A stretch of DNA of 64,000 bases from Bacteroides sp. (GCA_014801525.1 JAAVEB010000002.1:1-64000), one strand, 5' to 3'. Positions 27,063 through 36,847 are shown, numbered from the stretch's first letter. Notes: generated by a model from the letters alone, not told the origin. Translations and numbers: made by a program.

Positions 27063-28026
27063 ATTTCGTGTTGCGATAGAAGCGAATGCTGCTTTTGTGA
27101 ATGGGGAATGACAGTGAAAGTATTCCCTCGCCGTCAAGCGTGGCGCTGCACTCGTCATCAACCTCATGCATCATTGCATCATACCATTTCAAGTCAAAGT
27201 GCCCGACGAAAGGGGTTGGCTGCAATTCGCCTTTTATCATCATACGGTTCCATTTCTCTGAGTTAACTTTCGCGCCTGAATGATACAGGACCAGATAGCG
27301 GTCTCCGTCCTTCACAATCCACAGATTATACATTCCGCCAAGACGTGCCCGATTATCATCGGTTACACGGTCAAGATAGGTCCAAAGTCCTTCTATACCT
27401 TCCATGCGTCTCGGCAAGGATGAAAGCTGATCAAGCGTATATGGCGACTGAAGACGTGTGAACAAATCCTCTTCTCGCTCGATTACTACGCTTTTCAATT
27501 TAAGGTTACCGGTAGAGAACACACGGCATTCCGGCACTGCAGGCGGCGTCGCTGCGACATCAAGCGACGGAGCAAGAATTTTCTCACCTGAAAAGACCTT
27601 CATCACCCCATCAATCCACTCCACGGCAAGAGTGTTCTCTCCCCCATTGAGATTATGAGAAGCTTCAACGGTGGCACACGCAATCACAGAATCAATTCCG
27701 TTGCAGTGATGTCCATACTCGACGTCGGCGGCGCGAGTATCTGTTATCGTTCCGAAATCAGTGTTTTTAAGCCTCAACGCCACATAGTCAAATTCAGAAT
27801 AGTCTCCGTTGCAATTCCATGCTATTCCCCAATAAGCTGAAGAGCGTCCCTGACGATTGCGTCCAAAATCGAAAGCGGCACGCGCCTCGATTGCCAGTTC
27901 ATCAGAGGGTACATTCACCTTGAAACCGTAATAATCGACAATGCTGTCGACAGGGATATATTTACGCTCTCCGCCACAGAGGGCTGACGCGCAACTCAGG
28001 ATGATTGCCAAGCATAGAATCCTCAT
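27046..28026 (-). CDS. Secreted protein of unknown function, last gene of the miaA operon
   Basis: A 326-residue exported protein with a signal peptide (about 1-17). The ATG at 28026 is preferred; an upstream TTG would start inside the miaA stop. The protein reads like a two-part beta-sandwich. Residues about 25-160 resemble the lectin-like sandwich of secreted Bacteroidales proteins, and the rest holds GMYNLWIVKDGDRYLVLYHSG and VGHFDLKWYDA strands. I do not recognise a family or catalytic motif. It starts 5 bases after miaA and is the distal gene of a six-gene operon. Confidence 0.75.
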   Translation of the reverse strand: MRILCLAIILSCASALCGGERKYIPVDSIVDYYGFKVNVPSDELAIEARAAFDFGRNRQGRSSAYWGIAWNCNGDYSEFDYVALRLKNTDFGTITDTRAADVEYGHHCNGIDSVIACATVEASHNLNGGENTLAVEWIDGVMKVFSGEKILAPSLDVAATPPAVPECRVFSTGNLKLKSVVIEREEDLFTRLQSPYTLDQLSSLPRRMEGIEGLWTYLDRVTDDNRARLGGMYNLWIVKDGDRYLVLYHSGAKVNSEKWNRMMIKGELQPTPFVGHFDLKWYDAMMHEVDDECSATLDGEGILSLSFPIHKSSIRFYRNTKSILPE

Positions 28027-28031
28027 AACAA

Positions 28032-28952
28032 TCAATCGGCAATAAGAGCCTTCACCCGCTCCACAAATTCCTCCTGTGACAGGTCATAAGGCAACCATGT
28101 GATAGGGATGCCGCGGCGTTCCATACCACGGAACCATGTCATCTGACGCTTGGCGAATTGATGAATGGCTATTTCAAGTTCCTCGACCATTTGAGAATAG
28201 GTCATTTTTCCGGTCACATAAAGAGTGAGGTACTTATATTCAAGACCATAGTAAATGAGATTCTCGGAATCAACTCCTGACTCAATCAAACCACGAACTT
28301 CATCGACCATTCCTGAATCAAGACGCTTGCGCAAACGCTCGGAAATGCGTCGGCGGCGATTTTCTCGATTAATGTCCACGCCAACCACCAGAAAAGAGCG
28401 ACGACCGGGAGAATCATTGCCACCCTGTGACGGGGCTTCGTCGGGATGCTCCTTATAGTAGGTCTGTATCTCGATAGCCCTTATCGCTCGTTTTTCAGTA
28501 TCAATATCGGTAACATTGTGGAGAGTCTTCATCGATGCGAGAATCTGAGCAAGCTCCTCAAGGGTCTTTCCTTTTAAAGACTCTCGCAACTCCTTGTTTT
28601 CAGGCACCTCAGGCAATCTCATTCCGGTCAGCGCGCTTTCAACATACATTCCCGTGCCACCGCACAAAATAGGGAGTTTCTTACGCATTTCAATCTCCGC
28701 CACCGCTTTCTCATAGTCACGCAGATATCCGTAGAGATTGTATTTTTCTCCGGCGGGAAGTATGTCAATCAGATGATAGGGCACATCGCCATATTCTTCA
28801 AGATCCTTTCCTGTGCCTAAATCCATGCCGACATATACCTGCCTGGAGTCTCCGCTTATGATTTCTCCATCAAAAGCATGAGCCAAGTCCACCGCCCTAC
28901 CCGTTTTCCCGGAAGCCGTGGGACCGACAATGGCAAGGATATCATATTTCAT
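28032..28952 (-). CDS. miaA: tRNA dimethylallyltransferase
   Basis: A 306-residue enzyme that transfers a dimethylallyl group to N6 of A37 in tRNAs reading codons that start with U. The P-loop GPTASGKT is at 10-17. ISGDSRQVYVGMDLGTGK and GTGMYVESALTG are typical. The tail RQMTWFRGMERRGIPITWLPY matches the conserved C-terminal part. Full length. Its start codon overlaps the end of the upstream membrane-protein gene by 11 bases, so it is probably translationally coupled within the operon. Confidence 0.96.
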   Translation of the reverse strand: MKYDILAIVGPTASGKTGRAVDLAHAFDGEIISGDSRQVYVGMDLGTGKDLEEYGDVPYHLIDILPAGEKYNLYGYLRDYEKAVAEIEMRKKLPILCGGTGMYVESALTGMRLPEVPENKELRESLKGKTLEELAQILASMKTLHNVTDIDTEKRAIRAIEIQTYYKEHPDEAPSQGGNDSPGRRSFLVVGVDINRENRRRRISERLRKRLDSGMVDEVRGLIESGVDSENLIYYGLEYKYLTLYVTGKMTYSQMVEELEIAIHQFAKRQMTWFRGMERRGIPITWLPYDLSQEEFVERVKALIAD

Positions 28953-30273
28953 ATCCTTTAAAATATTTCTTGATGAATCTTCTCAACTTGAAGAACGGAC
29001 GATCCTCGTTATCCTTAGCGACAAGCAGCCAGTCAGGGTCATTGTAATCGACATCGAGCGCAATCAAGTCCTTAAGTTTAAAGGATGGAGTGTAATGTTT
29101 CACTTTATACAGGCGATGACCGGTCTTGTCGTAGGTTTTACGAGCCATTGCCACAGTGTAGACGCGGTTTATCTCACCTCGCAACAACTGGCTCAACATT
29201 CCGGCGTCATATAATCCTCTGACCTGATAAACCGTGAGCCACTCGCCTTTCAATTTCGTGCCATTAATCGCGGCATGATTTTCAAGGCGACAGAGATAGT
29301 GGAATATATTAGAGTTCATGTCACGATCCACATTCTCATAAAGATAGCGCACATCCACAGCCGTAGCGCTTATGTCGGCGGCACGACAAAAATATTTTTT
29401 AACTTCAAAATCAGAGATTTTTTCAGTGTGATGCAATTTCACCGAAACGGGAGTGTCGACTTTTAATGAATCGGGGTCAGTGTCAGGGCTGCGCATCAGA
29501 ATGCGGTCATCACAAATGATCAGGAATCGCAACAATGTTATGTTTCTCTCATAGTTGAGGTCGCCAATCACATTGTCGCGGTAAAAGGCGAAAATTTTCA
29601 GGTAGCGCCTTCCGAGAAATATAATCGACAGAATAATCAAGCTGACAGGGATATACAGATAGAAAACCATATCAGCCTGATTAAGATTCACATTAGAGTA
29701 GTGAACCATATAATACCAGAAAGTATAAATCGTGGTGAACCCGAAAATATAGAACAGGATTCTAAGCTGGTAACGACTCTCGGTGCGGAACATTCGTCCG
29801 AGGAAACCACGTTCAGACGGATCGCCGTATTGGCTGCGGCACATTCGGCAAATGCTCAATCGATTGCGTACGAAATAAGCCCATATAACCATGATACACA
29901 CAACCGGTCCCATCACCAAGATTGTGATGTAAGGGATGCGCCTGTTGGCAGTTCCGTTAAGAAATTCATTGGGATCAATAAATTTCATGTAGTACAAATT
30001 TATCGCCACCATCACCAGCGTCATCATCAACAGGATGCGTGTGGTAAGATATAGCAGTATATTGCAATTGCCATTATTAGCAGCACGCTCCTTGCTGAGT
30101 TGTGTCAACAGCAGAAACTCGAGCACTAAAACTACGGCAGGCAACCACAGTTTGTCAACAAACAAGGATGCAATCAGGATGAGCGCCAACGACCCAACCG
30201 ACATTATCCATGACGACAGCAGAGTGCTTATACCGTAATAGTAGTATGTGCCATGATCATTATTACCTGACAT
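28942..30273 (-). CDS. Membrane protein of unknown function
   Basis: A 443-residue protein with about six predicted membrane helices (roughly 15-33, 40-57, 72-92, 108-132, 170-190 and 204-224). A large soluble C-terminal half of mixed alpha/beta character ends in a basic FKLRRFIKKYFKGYEI tail. A short cysteine pair ICRMC lies in a loop near residue 143. I recognise no characterised family. It sits 2 bases after the DPP-IV gene and overlaps miaA by 11 bases, so it is firmly in the operon. The soluble domain is probably cytoplasmic (positive-inside reasoning, inferred). Confidence 0.75.
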   Translation of the reverse strand: MSGNNDHGTYYYYGISTLLSSWIMSVGSLALILIASLFVDKLWLPAVVLVLEFLLLTQLSKERAANNGNCNILLYLTTRILLMMTLVMVAINLYYMKFIDPNEFLNGTANRRIPYITILVMGPVVCIMVIWAYFVRNRLSICRMCRSQYGDPSERGFLGRMFRTESRYQLRILFYIFGFTTIYTFWYYMVHYSNVNLNQADMVFYLYIPVSLIILSIIFLGRRYLKIFAFYRDNVIGDLNYERNITLLRFLIICDDRILMRSPDTDPDSLKVDTPVSVKLHHTEKISDFEVKKYFCRAADISATAVDVRYLYENVDRDMNSNIFHYLCRLENHAAINGTKLKGEWLTVYQVRGLYDAGMLSQLLRGEINRVYTVAMARKTYDKTGHRLYKVKHYTPSFKLKDLIALDVDYNDPDWLLVAKDNEDRPFFKLRRFIKKYFKGYEI

Positions 30274-30275
30274 CG

Positions 30276-32465
30276 CTATTTCAATTTTGAGTCAAAAAAT
30301 TCAAGCATGCGCTTGTATACTAATTCTCGCGCTCCGCAACCGTAGATTGAATGGTTCTTATTGGGGAAAAGGAGCATATCGCAAGTCTTGCCGTGGGACT
30401 GCAACGATGAAACATATTGCAGCGTGTTCATCAGATGCACATTATCGTCGGCAGTGCCATGCATAATCAACAACGGAGTGGTTATTTTATCGGTATATGA
30501 GATTGGAGCTCCTTCATCATATCCATCAACGTTTTCATTTGGAGTGAGCATATAGCGCTCGGTGTAAACCGTGTCATAGTAACGCCATGAAGTCACGGGA
30601 GCTACCGCCACCGCGGCGTCATAACCATAAGCCGAGGCAGCCATCAAGGACTCATAACCGCCATAGCTCCAGCCATAGATGCCGACCTTTGACACATAGG
30701 GCAACGATTTGGCATATTTCGCAGCGGCAACCTGGTCGATTGTCTCAAAATGTCCCAGGCGACGATATACGCTGTGCTTGAATTCAGCGCCCCGTCCACC
30801 GGTGCCTCTGCCATCCACACTCATCACGATATACCCTTGGGTCACGTAATAATAATCCCAATCGAGATGCCAGCGGTTCAGGACTTCCTGCGAACCGGGA
30901 CCGCTATATTGCGACATAATCACAGGATAGCTTTTAGACGGATTAAAATCAGCAGGCTTCAGAACCGATCCGTTAAGAACATTGCCATCAGAGTTAATCG
31001 TAAAGAACTCCTTAACGGGATAGTATGCGCAGCGACTCCTCAACTCGGCATTATCTTCAAGCACTCTAATCTCTTTTCCGGTTGCCGCACACAATGAATA
31101 GACCGGAGGCGTGGTCACATCGCTATAAGACATTGTCAAATATGCCATGTCGGGAGAGAAGGATGCGCCTGATGTTCCTTTATCTTTTCCGACAACAACG
31201 GTCTTGCCCTTTGCATCGACCGACGCAATCACTCGATCCAGAGGACCCGACTGAGTCGTCTGGCAATAGTGAAGATTTTTAGCCGCGTCGTAACCGTAAT
31301 AAGCCATCACGTCATAATCTCCCGAAGTGATCTGACGCATCTGAGCGCCGGAATAACTGTATTGATAAAGATGGTTGAATCCTGATTTTTCAGAGCTAAT
31401 CACAAAAAAATCGGGATAGAATCGAGTATTTTCCCATGCCGAAGGATCGATCCAGCCATTGACAGCCTCGTCGACATAGAGCGACTTCGCCACAGTGGAC
31501 TTAGGATTGACAGCATAAAGTTCAATGCGGGTCTGAGCGCGATTCAAGGTCGTCACGACCAGGCGGTCGGGCGAACCGGCATACTCGATGCGCGGAATAT
31601 ACTCGATGTTATTGTCGGAGAATGAAATCTCTTTTATCTTTCGGGTGTCGACATCATAACTGAACACTGACACCTTCGAATTGGGTTCTCCGGCAACAGG
31701 ATATTTATAGGAATAGCTTCCGGGGTAGAGACTGTATTGATCAAGAGGGTTGCATGTGCCCTGATATAGGGGGAACGAGTACATCGGGACCGCAGTCTCA
31801 TCATAGCGGATGTAGCACAGCGCCATGTTGTCGGGAGCCCACGCCATAGAGACTGTCGTGTCAAACTCCTCTTCATATACCCAATCAGGCACTCCGTTGA
31901 TAATCTTGTTCACTTCACCGTCTTTTGTCACAGCCACCTCAGTGTTATAATCAAGTTTATGGATGAAGATATTATTATCGGCAACAAAAGCGATCATTCT
32001 ACCGTCGGGCGACCACACCGGGGCACGTTGAACAGCGTGTTCCACGCTGAGCGGTTTCATCACATCGTGTCTCACCTCATATATATAATAGGAGGCTTTG
32101 AAGGAGCGGCGGTAGATGGGCTCTGATTTCTCATACACCAAAATATGCGATTCATCGGGGCTAAAGCGGAATGACCTTATTGACTTCAACTTACAGTCTC
32201 GTGCAGTGTTGACATCGAGAATAACGCCTGTTTCCTCTCCGCTTTTTATATCATATTTAATTATCTTGGTAGCATCGTCAGACAAAGCGGCGAAGCTCTT
32301 GCCATCTGCCATATAAGTCATCGACGAGGGAGCTTTTGCCGAGTTTCCAGGGGAAACATATGCCGACAGTCCGTTATCGGCGACAGCAGCTGTCGCCGGA
32401 ATCGCAACGGCTGCCGAACAAATCAAGGCAGCACCCAAATAAACTGATTTTATATTCATGAGCAT
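30276..32465 (-). CDS. Dipeptidyl-peptidase IV family serine peptidase
   Basis: A 729-residue exported S9B-type peptidase. After the signal peptide (about 1-27) an eight-blade-like propeller domain (about 60-470) leads to the catalytic alpha/beta-hydrolase domain. The triad is visible: Ser600 in GWSYGG, Asp673 in HGTADDNVH and His705 in NKNHSI. The substrate-anchoring WVYEEEFDT double-Glu motif is in the propeller. The family removes X-Pro or X-Ala dipeptides from peptide N termini in the periplasm, fitting peptide scavenging. Two in-frame ATGs start the gene (32465 and 32459). It is 16 bases after the coiled-coil gene. Confidence 0.94.
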   Translation of the reverse strand: MLMNIKSVYLGAALICSAAVAIPATAAVADNGLSAYVSPGNSAKAPSSMTYMADGKSFAALSDDATKIIKYDIKSGEETGVILDVNTARDCKLKSIRSFRFSPDESHILVYEKSEPIYRRSFKASYYIYEVRHDVMKPLSVEHAVQRAPVWSPDGRMIAFVADNNIFIHKLDYNTEVAVTKDGEVNKIINGVPDWVYEEEFDTTVSMAWAPDNMALCYIRYDETAVPMYSFPLYQGTCNPLDQYSLYPGSYSYKYPVAGEPNSKVSVFSYDVDTRKIKEISFSDNNIEYIPRIEYAGSPDRLVVTTLNRAQTRIELYAVNPKSTVAKSLYVDEAVNGWIDPSAWENTRFYPDFFVISSEKSGFNHLYQYSYSGAQMRQITSGDYDVMAYYGYDAAKNLHYCQTTQSGPLDRVIASVDAKGKTVVVGKDKGTSGASFSPDMAYLTMSYSDVTTPPVYSLCAATGKEIRVLEDNAELRSRCAYYPVKEFFTINSDGNVLNGSVLKPADFNPSKSYPVIMSQYSGPGSQEVLNRWHLDWDYYYVTQGYIVMSVDGRGTGGRGAEFKHSVYRRLGHFETIDQVAAAKYAKSLPYVSKVGIYGWSYGGYESLMAASAYGYDAAVAVAPVTSWRYYDTVYTERYMLTPNENVDGYDEGAPISYTDKITTPLLIMHGTADDNVHLMNTLQYVSSLQSHGKTCDMLLFPNKNHSIYGCGARELVYKRMLEFFDSKLK

Positions 32466-32481
32466 AAACTGTGATTCTTAA

Positions 32482-33828
32482 TTAAAACAAAGACATCTGC
32501 GCATCGTTCGCAGGATGTGATTTTTTTGGAGGCTCCTGATAACCAAATTCGGAATCAGTGGAGCCTTGACTGAGTTTCGGAGCATTATCGGGAGGAGTCG
32601 CCACCAGCCACTCAGTGCTATCGAGCGTCTCGTCTATTGCTGAAATTTTAGGAGTGGTCTTGCGCTTGCGACGCGGTTTTTCGGGAGCCAGTGTCTTTTT
32701 TGATAGCTCCTCTATTGTAGATTTCATCTCGTTTTCAGCCACAGCCCTATCCATTATGTTTGATTCCAAATCTGCCGCCAAGCGTTTGTTGTCAGCTTCA
32801 AGGCTTTCCTTCTTGGCTATCAAATCAGCATTTTCATCTTTAAGCGCTTTGATTTTCTCGTCACGCTTTTTAAGAACGGATTCAAATTGCTCCATCTGCT
32901 TCATCACCTCTTCGGCAGTTCCAAGCGTGGCACGCGCTTCAGCAAGCTCAGCGTTGAGCTTGTCGATGGTCGCTGCCGCCTCTTCACATTTTTTCTGAAG
33001 CGCGGCAGTCTCCACTCTATTCTCTTCAAGCTCTTTCGATGAATTGCGATTGTTGTTCCTGATATCTGACAACATTTTATCGCTCATCGCCATTCTCGAC
33101 TTATATAGTTCTGAGGTTTCAGTGAGTTCTTTCTTCAATTTTTCGACCTCCTGACGCAGCTGTTCGGCAACAAAATTGGATTGGCTCAACTTGGTTTTCA
33201 GCTCTGAATTTTCCGTTGCCGACCCGTTTTGCTCCGCGCCATCGCCGGGATTAGAGCCGCCGACAGCCTCAAGTTTACTCAGCAAACTGCTTATTTCGAG
33301 TTTGTGCTGCTCCTTCTCGGCATCCAATTGCTGTTCAAGCGTTCTGATCTTATCAGACAAAGCTCGTTTTTGACGATTATCGCTGAGGCGTTGGTCATTA
33401 AGCTCAGTTTCATGTCCTTCAGCCTTTTCAAGGGTTTCTTTAAGCTTTGCGATTTCCTCTATAAGCGAATCACGCTCAGCCGCCACTTTAGTAATGACTT
33501 CCTTTTCTATCTGGTCACGGCTTTGGTCGATACACTTCTTGAACGACTCTCCAAACAGACCGTACAAATAACGACGCTGCGCGTCACGATCAATACATTC
33601 TCTTATAAATTCGGGCTGAGAATTATTGAACACCTCAAGCACGCTGTCAAAAAGTTCCACCGGAAAATCGGCAGCTATCTCTATATCCTTTGCGCTCTGT
33701 GACAATGAGCTGACCGGCTCAGACGATTGAACGGAATCGTCAGAGGAGACAAACAAATCATTCTCCTCGACAATTTCTTCATCATTGCCAAAGCCAAACG
33801 CATGAGCCAAGGATTTGAAAAAAGACAT
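32482..33828 (-). CDS. Coiled-coil protein ending in a clamp-binding-like motif
   Basis: A 448-residue cytoplasmic protein. Residues 1-55 are acidic and disordered. About 55-105 form a small helical part (VELFDSVLEVF...YLYGLFGESFKKC). About 105-385 are predicted coiled coil rich in E, K, L and A. A basic patch KPRRKRKTTPK (about 388-398) and a disordered tail end exactly in QMSLF (444-448), which fits the bacterial sliding-clamp-binding pentamer Qx[S/D]LF. Many Bacteroidota have similar unnamed proteins. DNA binding by the basic patch and clamp binding are inferences. It lies between the PPDK_N gene (17 bases) and the DPP-IV gene (16 bases). Confidence 0.8.
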   Translation of the reverse strand: MSFFKSLAHAFGFGNDEEIVEENDLFVSSDDSVQSSEPVSSLSQSAKDIEIAADFPVELFDSVLEVFNNSQPEFIRECIDRDAQRRYLYGLFGESFKKCIDQSRDQIEKEVITKVAAERDSLIEEIAKLKETLEKAEGHETELNDQRLSDNRQKRALSDKIRTLEQQLDAEKEQHKLEISSLLSKLEAVGGSNPGDGAEQNGSATENSELKTKLSQSNFVAEQLRQEVEKLKKELTETSELYKSRMAMSDKMLSDIRNNNRNSSKELEENRVETAALQKKCEEAAATIDKLNAELAEARATLGTAEEVMKQMEQFESVLKKRDEKIKALKDENADLIAKKESLEADNKRLAADLESNIMDRAVAENEMKSTIEELSKKTLAPEKPRRKRKTTPKISAIDETLDSTEWLVATPPDNAPKLSQGSTDSEFGYQEPPKKSHPANDAQMSLF

Positions 33829-33845
33829 ATTCTTAATTTTTCTTT

Positions 33846-36818
33846 TTAATTTTCTACTACATCAGGTTTCACCACGACTCCCATGCCCTTGCGACCGTTT
33901 ATTCCAATGACAAGCGGAGTGCCGAATTTCACGATACGCAAGAAATCACTCTCATAAACCGCCGGCTGTGAATTCAGAAATTCCACATCATAGATACCGT
34001 TATTCGACGAGGTGTCTATCGTGAAATATCCCACCCCAAACGAAGTCAGGTTCTGAAAGAAATGAGTGCCCTGACTCGGTTCTATCCTGTAATTGCTCAA
34101 CGAGGACTCGACAATAAGACGAGCCGATGAAATATGAGGCCATTTTACCGGAATTCCGAGCGCGGTGTCACTTGAACCCCAGCGTCCGGGACCGATAAGC
34201 ACGTAGCCTTCGTTACGCTCCGTAAAGTTACGATTTATTTTCTCAATTTCACGAGCAATCAGCGAATTATTTGACGAAGAGAAGTTTTCAGGACGCACAT
34301 AGACCACGGTATCTACATTTTCAATGTTTCCATGACCCAAAGCGGTATTACTTCTAAGGAGCATCTTTTCATCGGGGAGCTCAAGAATGCTGTCGTCGAC
34401 GATATCTTTTTTCTCGACGATGGGGCGTATCTGCAACCAGTATATAGTGCCTTTTCCTCGGTCGTTGATGTTCAGCATTCCGGCAAATTCGATTTCTACC
34501 GGTCGCCCCATCTCCTCCTGCCCTTTCGTGAGCATGAAATCGGTGATTTTCGCCAACGGGAACACATCGTGCTGAAGGATATTGGCAAAGGTCACGACTC
34601 TACGTCCCTCTCCCTCATCACAATCTCTAATCACTTGATCACGGAAATCGTAGGTAGAAACCATGTAGCGCAGGGCTCCAGTCTGAGCCACGTCCTGAAT
34701 GCGCAACTTGGCAATATTGAATCCGTCGTCAACCTTAAACGTGGTCTCATCCTCATTTTTCATAGCAAGCGCATAGAAACGAGTTTGAGTGTCGCGGAGC
34801 GCCAAGTCAAGGGTTGACGTCTGCAACACCTTGTCGGCGTGCTTGGGCGAGAACCGCAGGCTCAATCCTCCGTCCACGATATATTTTCCGAGCCCCACGG
34901 CAGTCTCTACAACTCCGTCTTCAGGGATTTCGTCATTAATAGGATAATAATTAAGAGACCTTCCCACTCCTGAAAAAGAGGGGAAATAGTAGTCTCCAAC
35001 ACTCTCTCCGACAACCTCCTGGATGATGACCGCCATCTTCTCCTGATCAATCACATTGCTGGTCGCAGTCATGTAAGCCTTACTGTCGGCATAGAACACG
35101 GAGGCATACACGCTTTTGATGGCATCACTCAGCAGCGCAAGCATCTCATACTTATCCTCGACATGAGGAATCATGTAGGTCGAATAGATGCCGGCAAAAG
35201 GCTGGTAGTGGCTGTCTTCGAGCAAACTTGAACTGCGTATAGCCAACGGGCGGTCGACCACTTCAAACAGCGCGAAGAAATCCTCGATGAGTTTTTCGGG
35301 CAAACGAGCCTGAAGGAAGTATTTAAGGATGGTTTCGTCGCTCTGGTCAGACAGCGCTATCGGGTAGAGATTGTTAGTCTCCATGAACTCGTCGAAGATA
35401 TCAGTGCATATCACCACCGTTCTCGGTATTGTCAGAGTGACCCCGTCAAAATTGTCGCAGATAGGATTTTTTTTGATAATCGAATCAATGAATGCAAGAC
35501 CGCGGCCTTTACCTCCGAGCGATCCCTGCCCTATTCGAGCGAAATTACTGTAATGGTCAAAGCGGTCTTTTCGGAATATGGCGACGACACCGCGATTTTT
35601 CATCTTGCGGTATTTAACTATCAGGTCAAAAAAGAGCTGCCTTACAGCCGGAGCCTCGTCGATATTGTTGAATCGATGCATCTTCACGACTTCGGCTATC
35701 GGGAACAGAGCGCGCGAATAAAGCCAACGCGATATGTCGTTGTAGGACGCGTGATAGAAGAGAGATTTCGCAGGGATGTCAAAAATGTGACGCTGAAGAT
35801 CTTTCAAGTCATGAATGCGAAGCAACTCCTCTCCGGTTTCGGGATCACGAATCACAAAATCGCCGAATCCGAAGTCGCGCATAATCGCATTTCCCAGGTC
35901 AACAGGGAATTTCTTGCTGTTTTTATCAATCCACCCTACTCCAAGCTCCTTTACTTTAGACTCATTCTCAACTTCCGAAGACTCGAGAATCACCGGGAGG
36001 TAGGGATCCTGCTCACGCAGATATTTGGCAAGCTTCAAACCCGCCGTTTTGTCTTTTTCTCCGTCTTTCTTGAACGAGATGTCACTTATGACACCGAGCA
36101 TATTTTTGCCATAGCGTTCATAAAGTTCGACAGCTTCCTCATAGTCACGAGCAAGCATCACTTTAGGGCGACCTCTCATTCGAAGCATCTGTTCATGCTC
36201 ATTAAGCGCTTCGGTAGAGAATATGAGCGACTGCTTGAGAAGGAATTTATAGAGCGTGGGGAGCACTGAAGAATAAAATCTCACGGAATCCTCCACAAGC
36301 ATGATTGCCTGCACACCAACCTCGTTTATATCGGCATCGGCATTCATCTTGTCCTCAAGCAATTTTATGATGGCAAGCAGCAAGTCAACATTGCCGAGCC
36401 AGCTGAAAACGTAGTCGACCGACGAGAAATCCTCCTTAGCCAGACGCCTCGACACCTCCTTGGAAAAAGGCGTAAGCACAACGATAGGCGTCAACGGAGC
36501 GATCTCTTTGATAAGTTTAGCGCCTGAGAAAGTCTCGCTGACATCAACTCCGGGCATCATGATGATAAGGTCAAACGCTTTCCGATGAAGTTCGGCAAGA
36601 GCTTCTGCCGTGTTTGAAACTCGTGTCACTCGCGGAGGCGAGCTAAGATTAAGAGCCACATATTCAAAATAAAGTTGCTCTTCTACACGACCGTCCTCTT
36701 CCATCATGAAAGCGTCATAGGGGGAAGCGACAAGCAGGACATTAAAAATGCGGCGTTGCATCAGATTTTGAAACGCCGTGTCTTTCAAATATAATTGACT
36801 TAAACTGTCTTCGTTCAT
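33846..36818 (-). CDS. Double-receiver protein with a PPDK N-terminal (ATP-grasp) domain
   Basis: A 990-residue protein. A GTG upstream at 36848 lies inside a -7-like box, so the ATG at 36818 (MNEDSLSQ) is preferred. Residues about 24-150 are a degenerate receiver (NVLLVASPYD; MMPG replaces the acceptor Asp). Residues about 171-310 are a second receiver with an insert that keeps VED (acidic pair Glu176/Asp177), Asp246 in VISDISF and Lys299. After a linker, about 425-800 match the nucleotide-binding PPDK_N/PEP-synthase domain: SLGGKGRGLAF, AIRSSSLLEDS and the QIRP end. The phosphohistidine swivel and PEP-binding barrel are absent. It might transfer phosphate to another protein, but the function is unknown. 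First gene of a six-gene operon. Confidence 0.85.
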   Translation of the reverse strand: MNEDSLSQLYLKDTAFQNLMQRRIFNVLLVASPYDAFMMEEDGRVEEQLYFEYVALNLSSPPRVTRVSNTAEALAELHRKAFDLIIMMPGVDVSETFSGAKLIKEIAPLTPIVVLTPFSKEVSRRLAKEDFSSVDYVFSWLGNVDLLLAIIKLLEDKMNADADINEVGVQAIMLVEDSVRFYSSVLPTLYKFLLKQSLIFSTEALNEHEQMLRMRGRPKVMLARDYEEAVELYERYGKNMLGVISDISFKKDGEKDKTAGLKLAKYLREQDPYLPVILESSEVENESKVKELGVGWIDKNSKKFPVDLGNAIMRDFGFGDFVIRDPETGEELLRIHDLKDLQRHIFDIPAKSLFYHASYNDISRWLYSRALFPIAEVVKMHRFNNIDEAPAVRQLFFDLIVKYRKMKNRGVVAIFRKDRFDHYSNFARIGQGSLGGKGRGLAFIDSIIKKNPICDNFDGVTLTIPRTVVICTDIFDEFMETNNLYPIALSDQSDETILKYFLQARLPEKLIEDFFALFEVVDRPLAIRSSSLLEDSHYQPFAGIYSTYMIPHVEDKYEMLALLSDAIKSVYASVFYADSKAYMTATSNVIDQEKMAVIIQEVVGESVGDYYFPSFSGVGRSLNYYPINDEIPEDGVVETAVGLGKYIVDGGLSLRFSPKHADKVLQTSTLDLALRDTQTRFYALAMKNEDETTFKVDDGFNIAKLRIQDVAQTGALRYMVSTYDFRDQVIRDCDEGEGRRVVTFANILQHDVFPLAKITDFMLTKGQEEMGRPVEIEFAGMLNINDRGKGTIYWLQIRPIVEKKDIVDDSILELPDEKMLLRSNTALGHGNIENVDTVVYVRPENFSSSNNSLIAREIEKINRNFTERNEGYVLIGPGRWGSSDTALGIPVKWPHISSARLIVESSLSNYRIEPSQGTHFFQNLTSFGVGYFTIDTSSNNGIYDVEFLNSQPAVYESDFLRIVKFGTPLVIGINGRKGMGVVVKPDVVEN

Positions 36819-36847
36819 GGAGCCCGGGCTATTGATTTGATTCTCCA

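Noticed and set aside
28027..28035. A TTG start for the gene downstream of miaA
   Set aside because: It overlaps the miaA stop and adds three residues before a better ATG and signal peptide at 28026.
35553..36269. A 238-codon plus-strand frame inside the receiver/PPDK_N gene
   Set aside because: Antisense shadow; the minus-strand protein has clear domains across the same bases.
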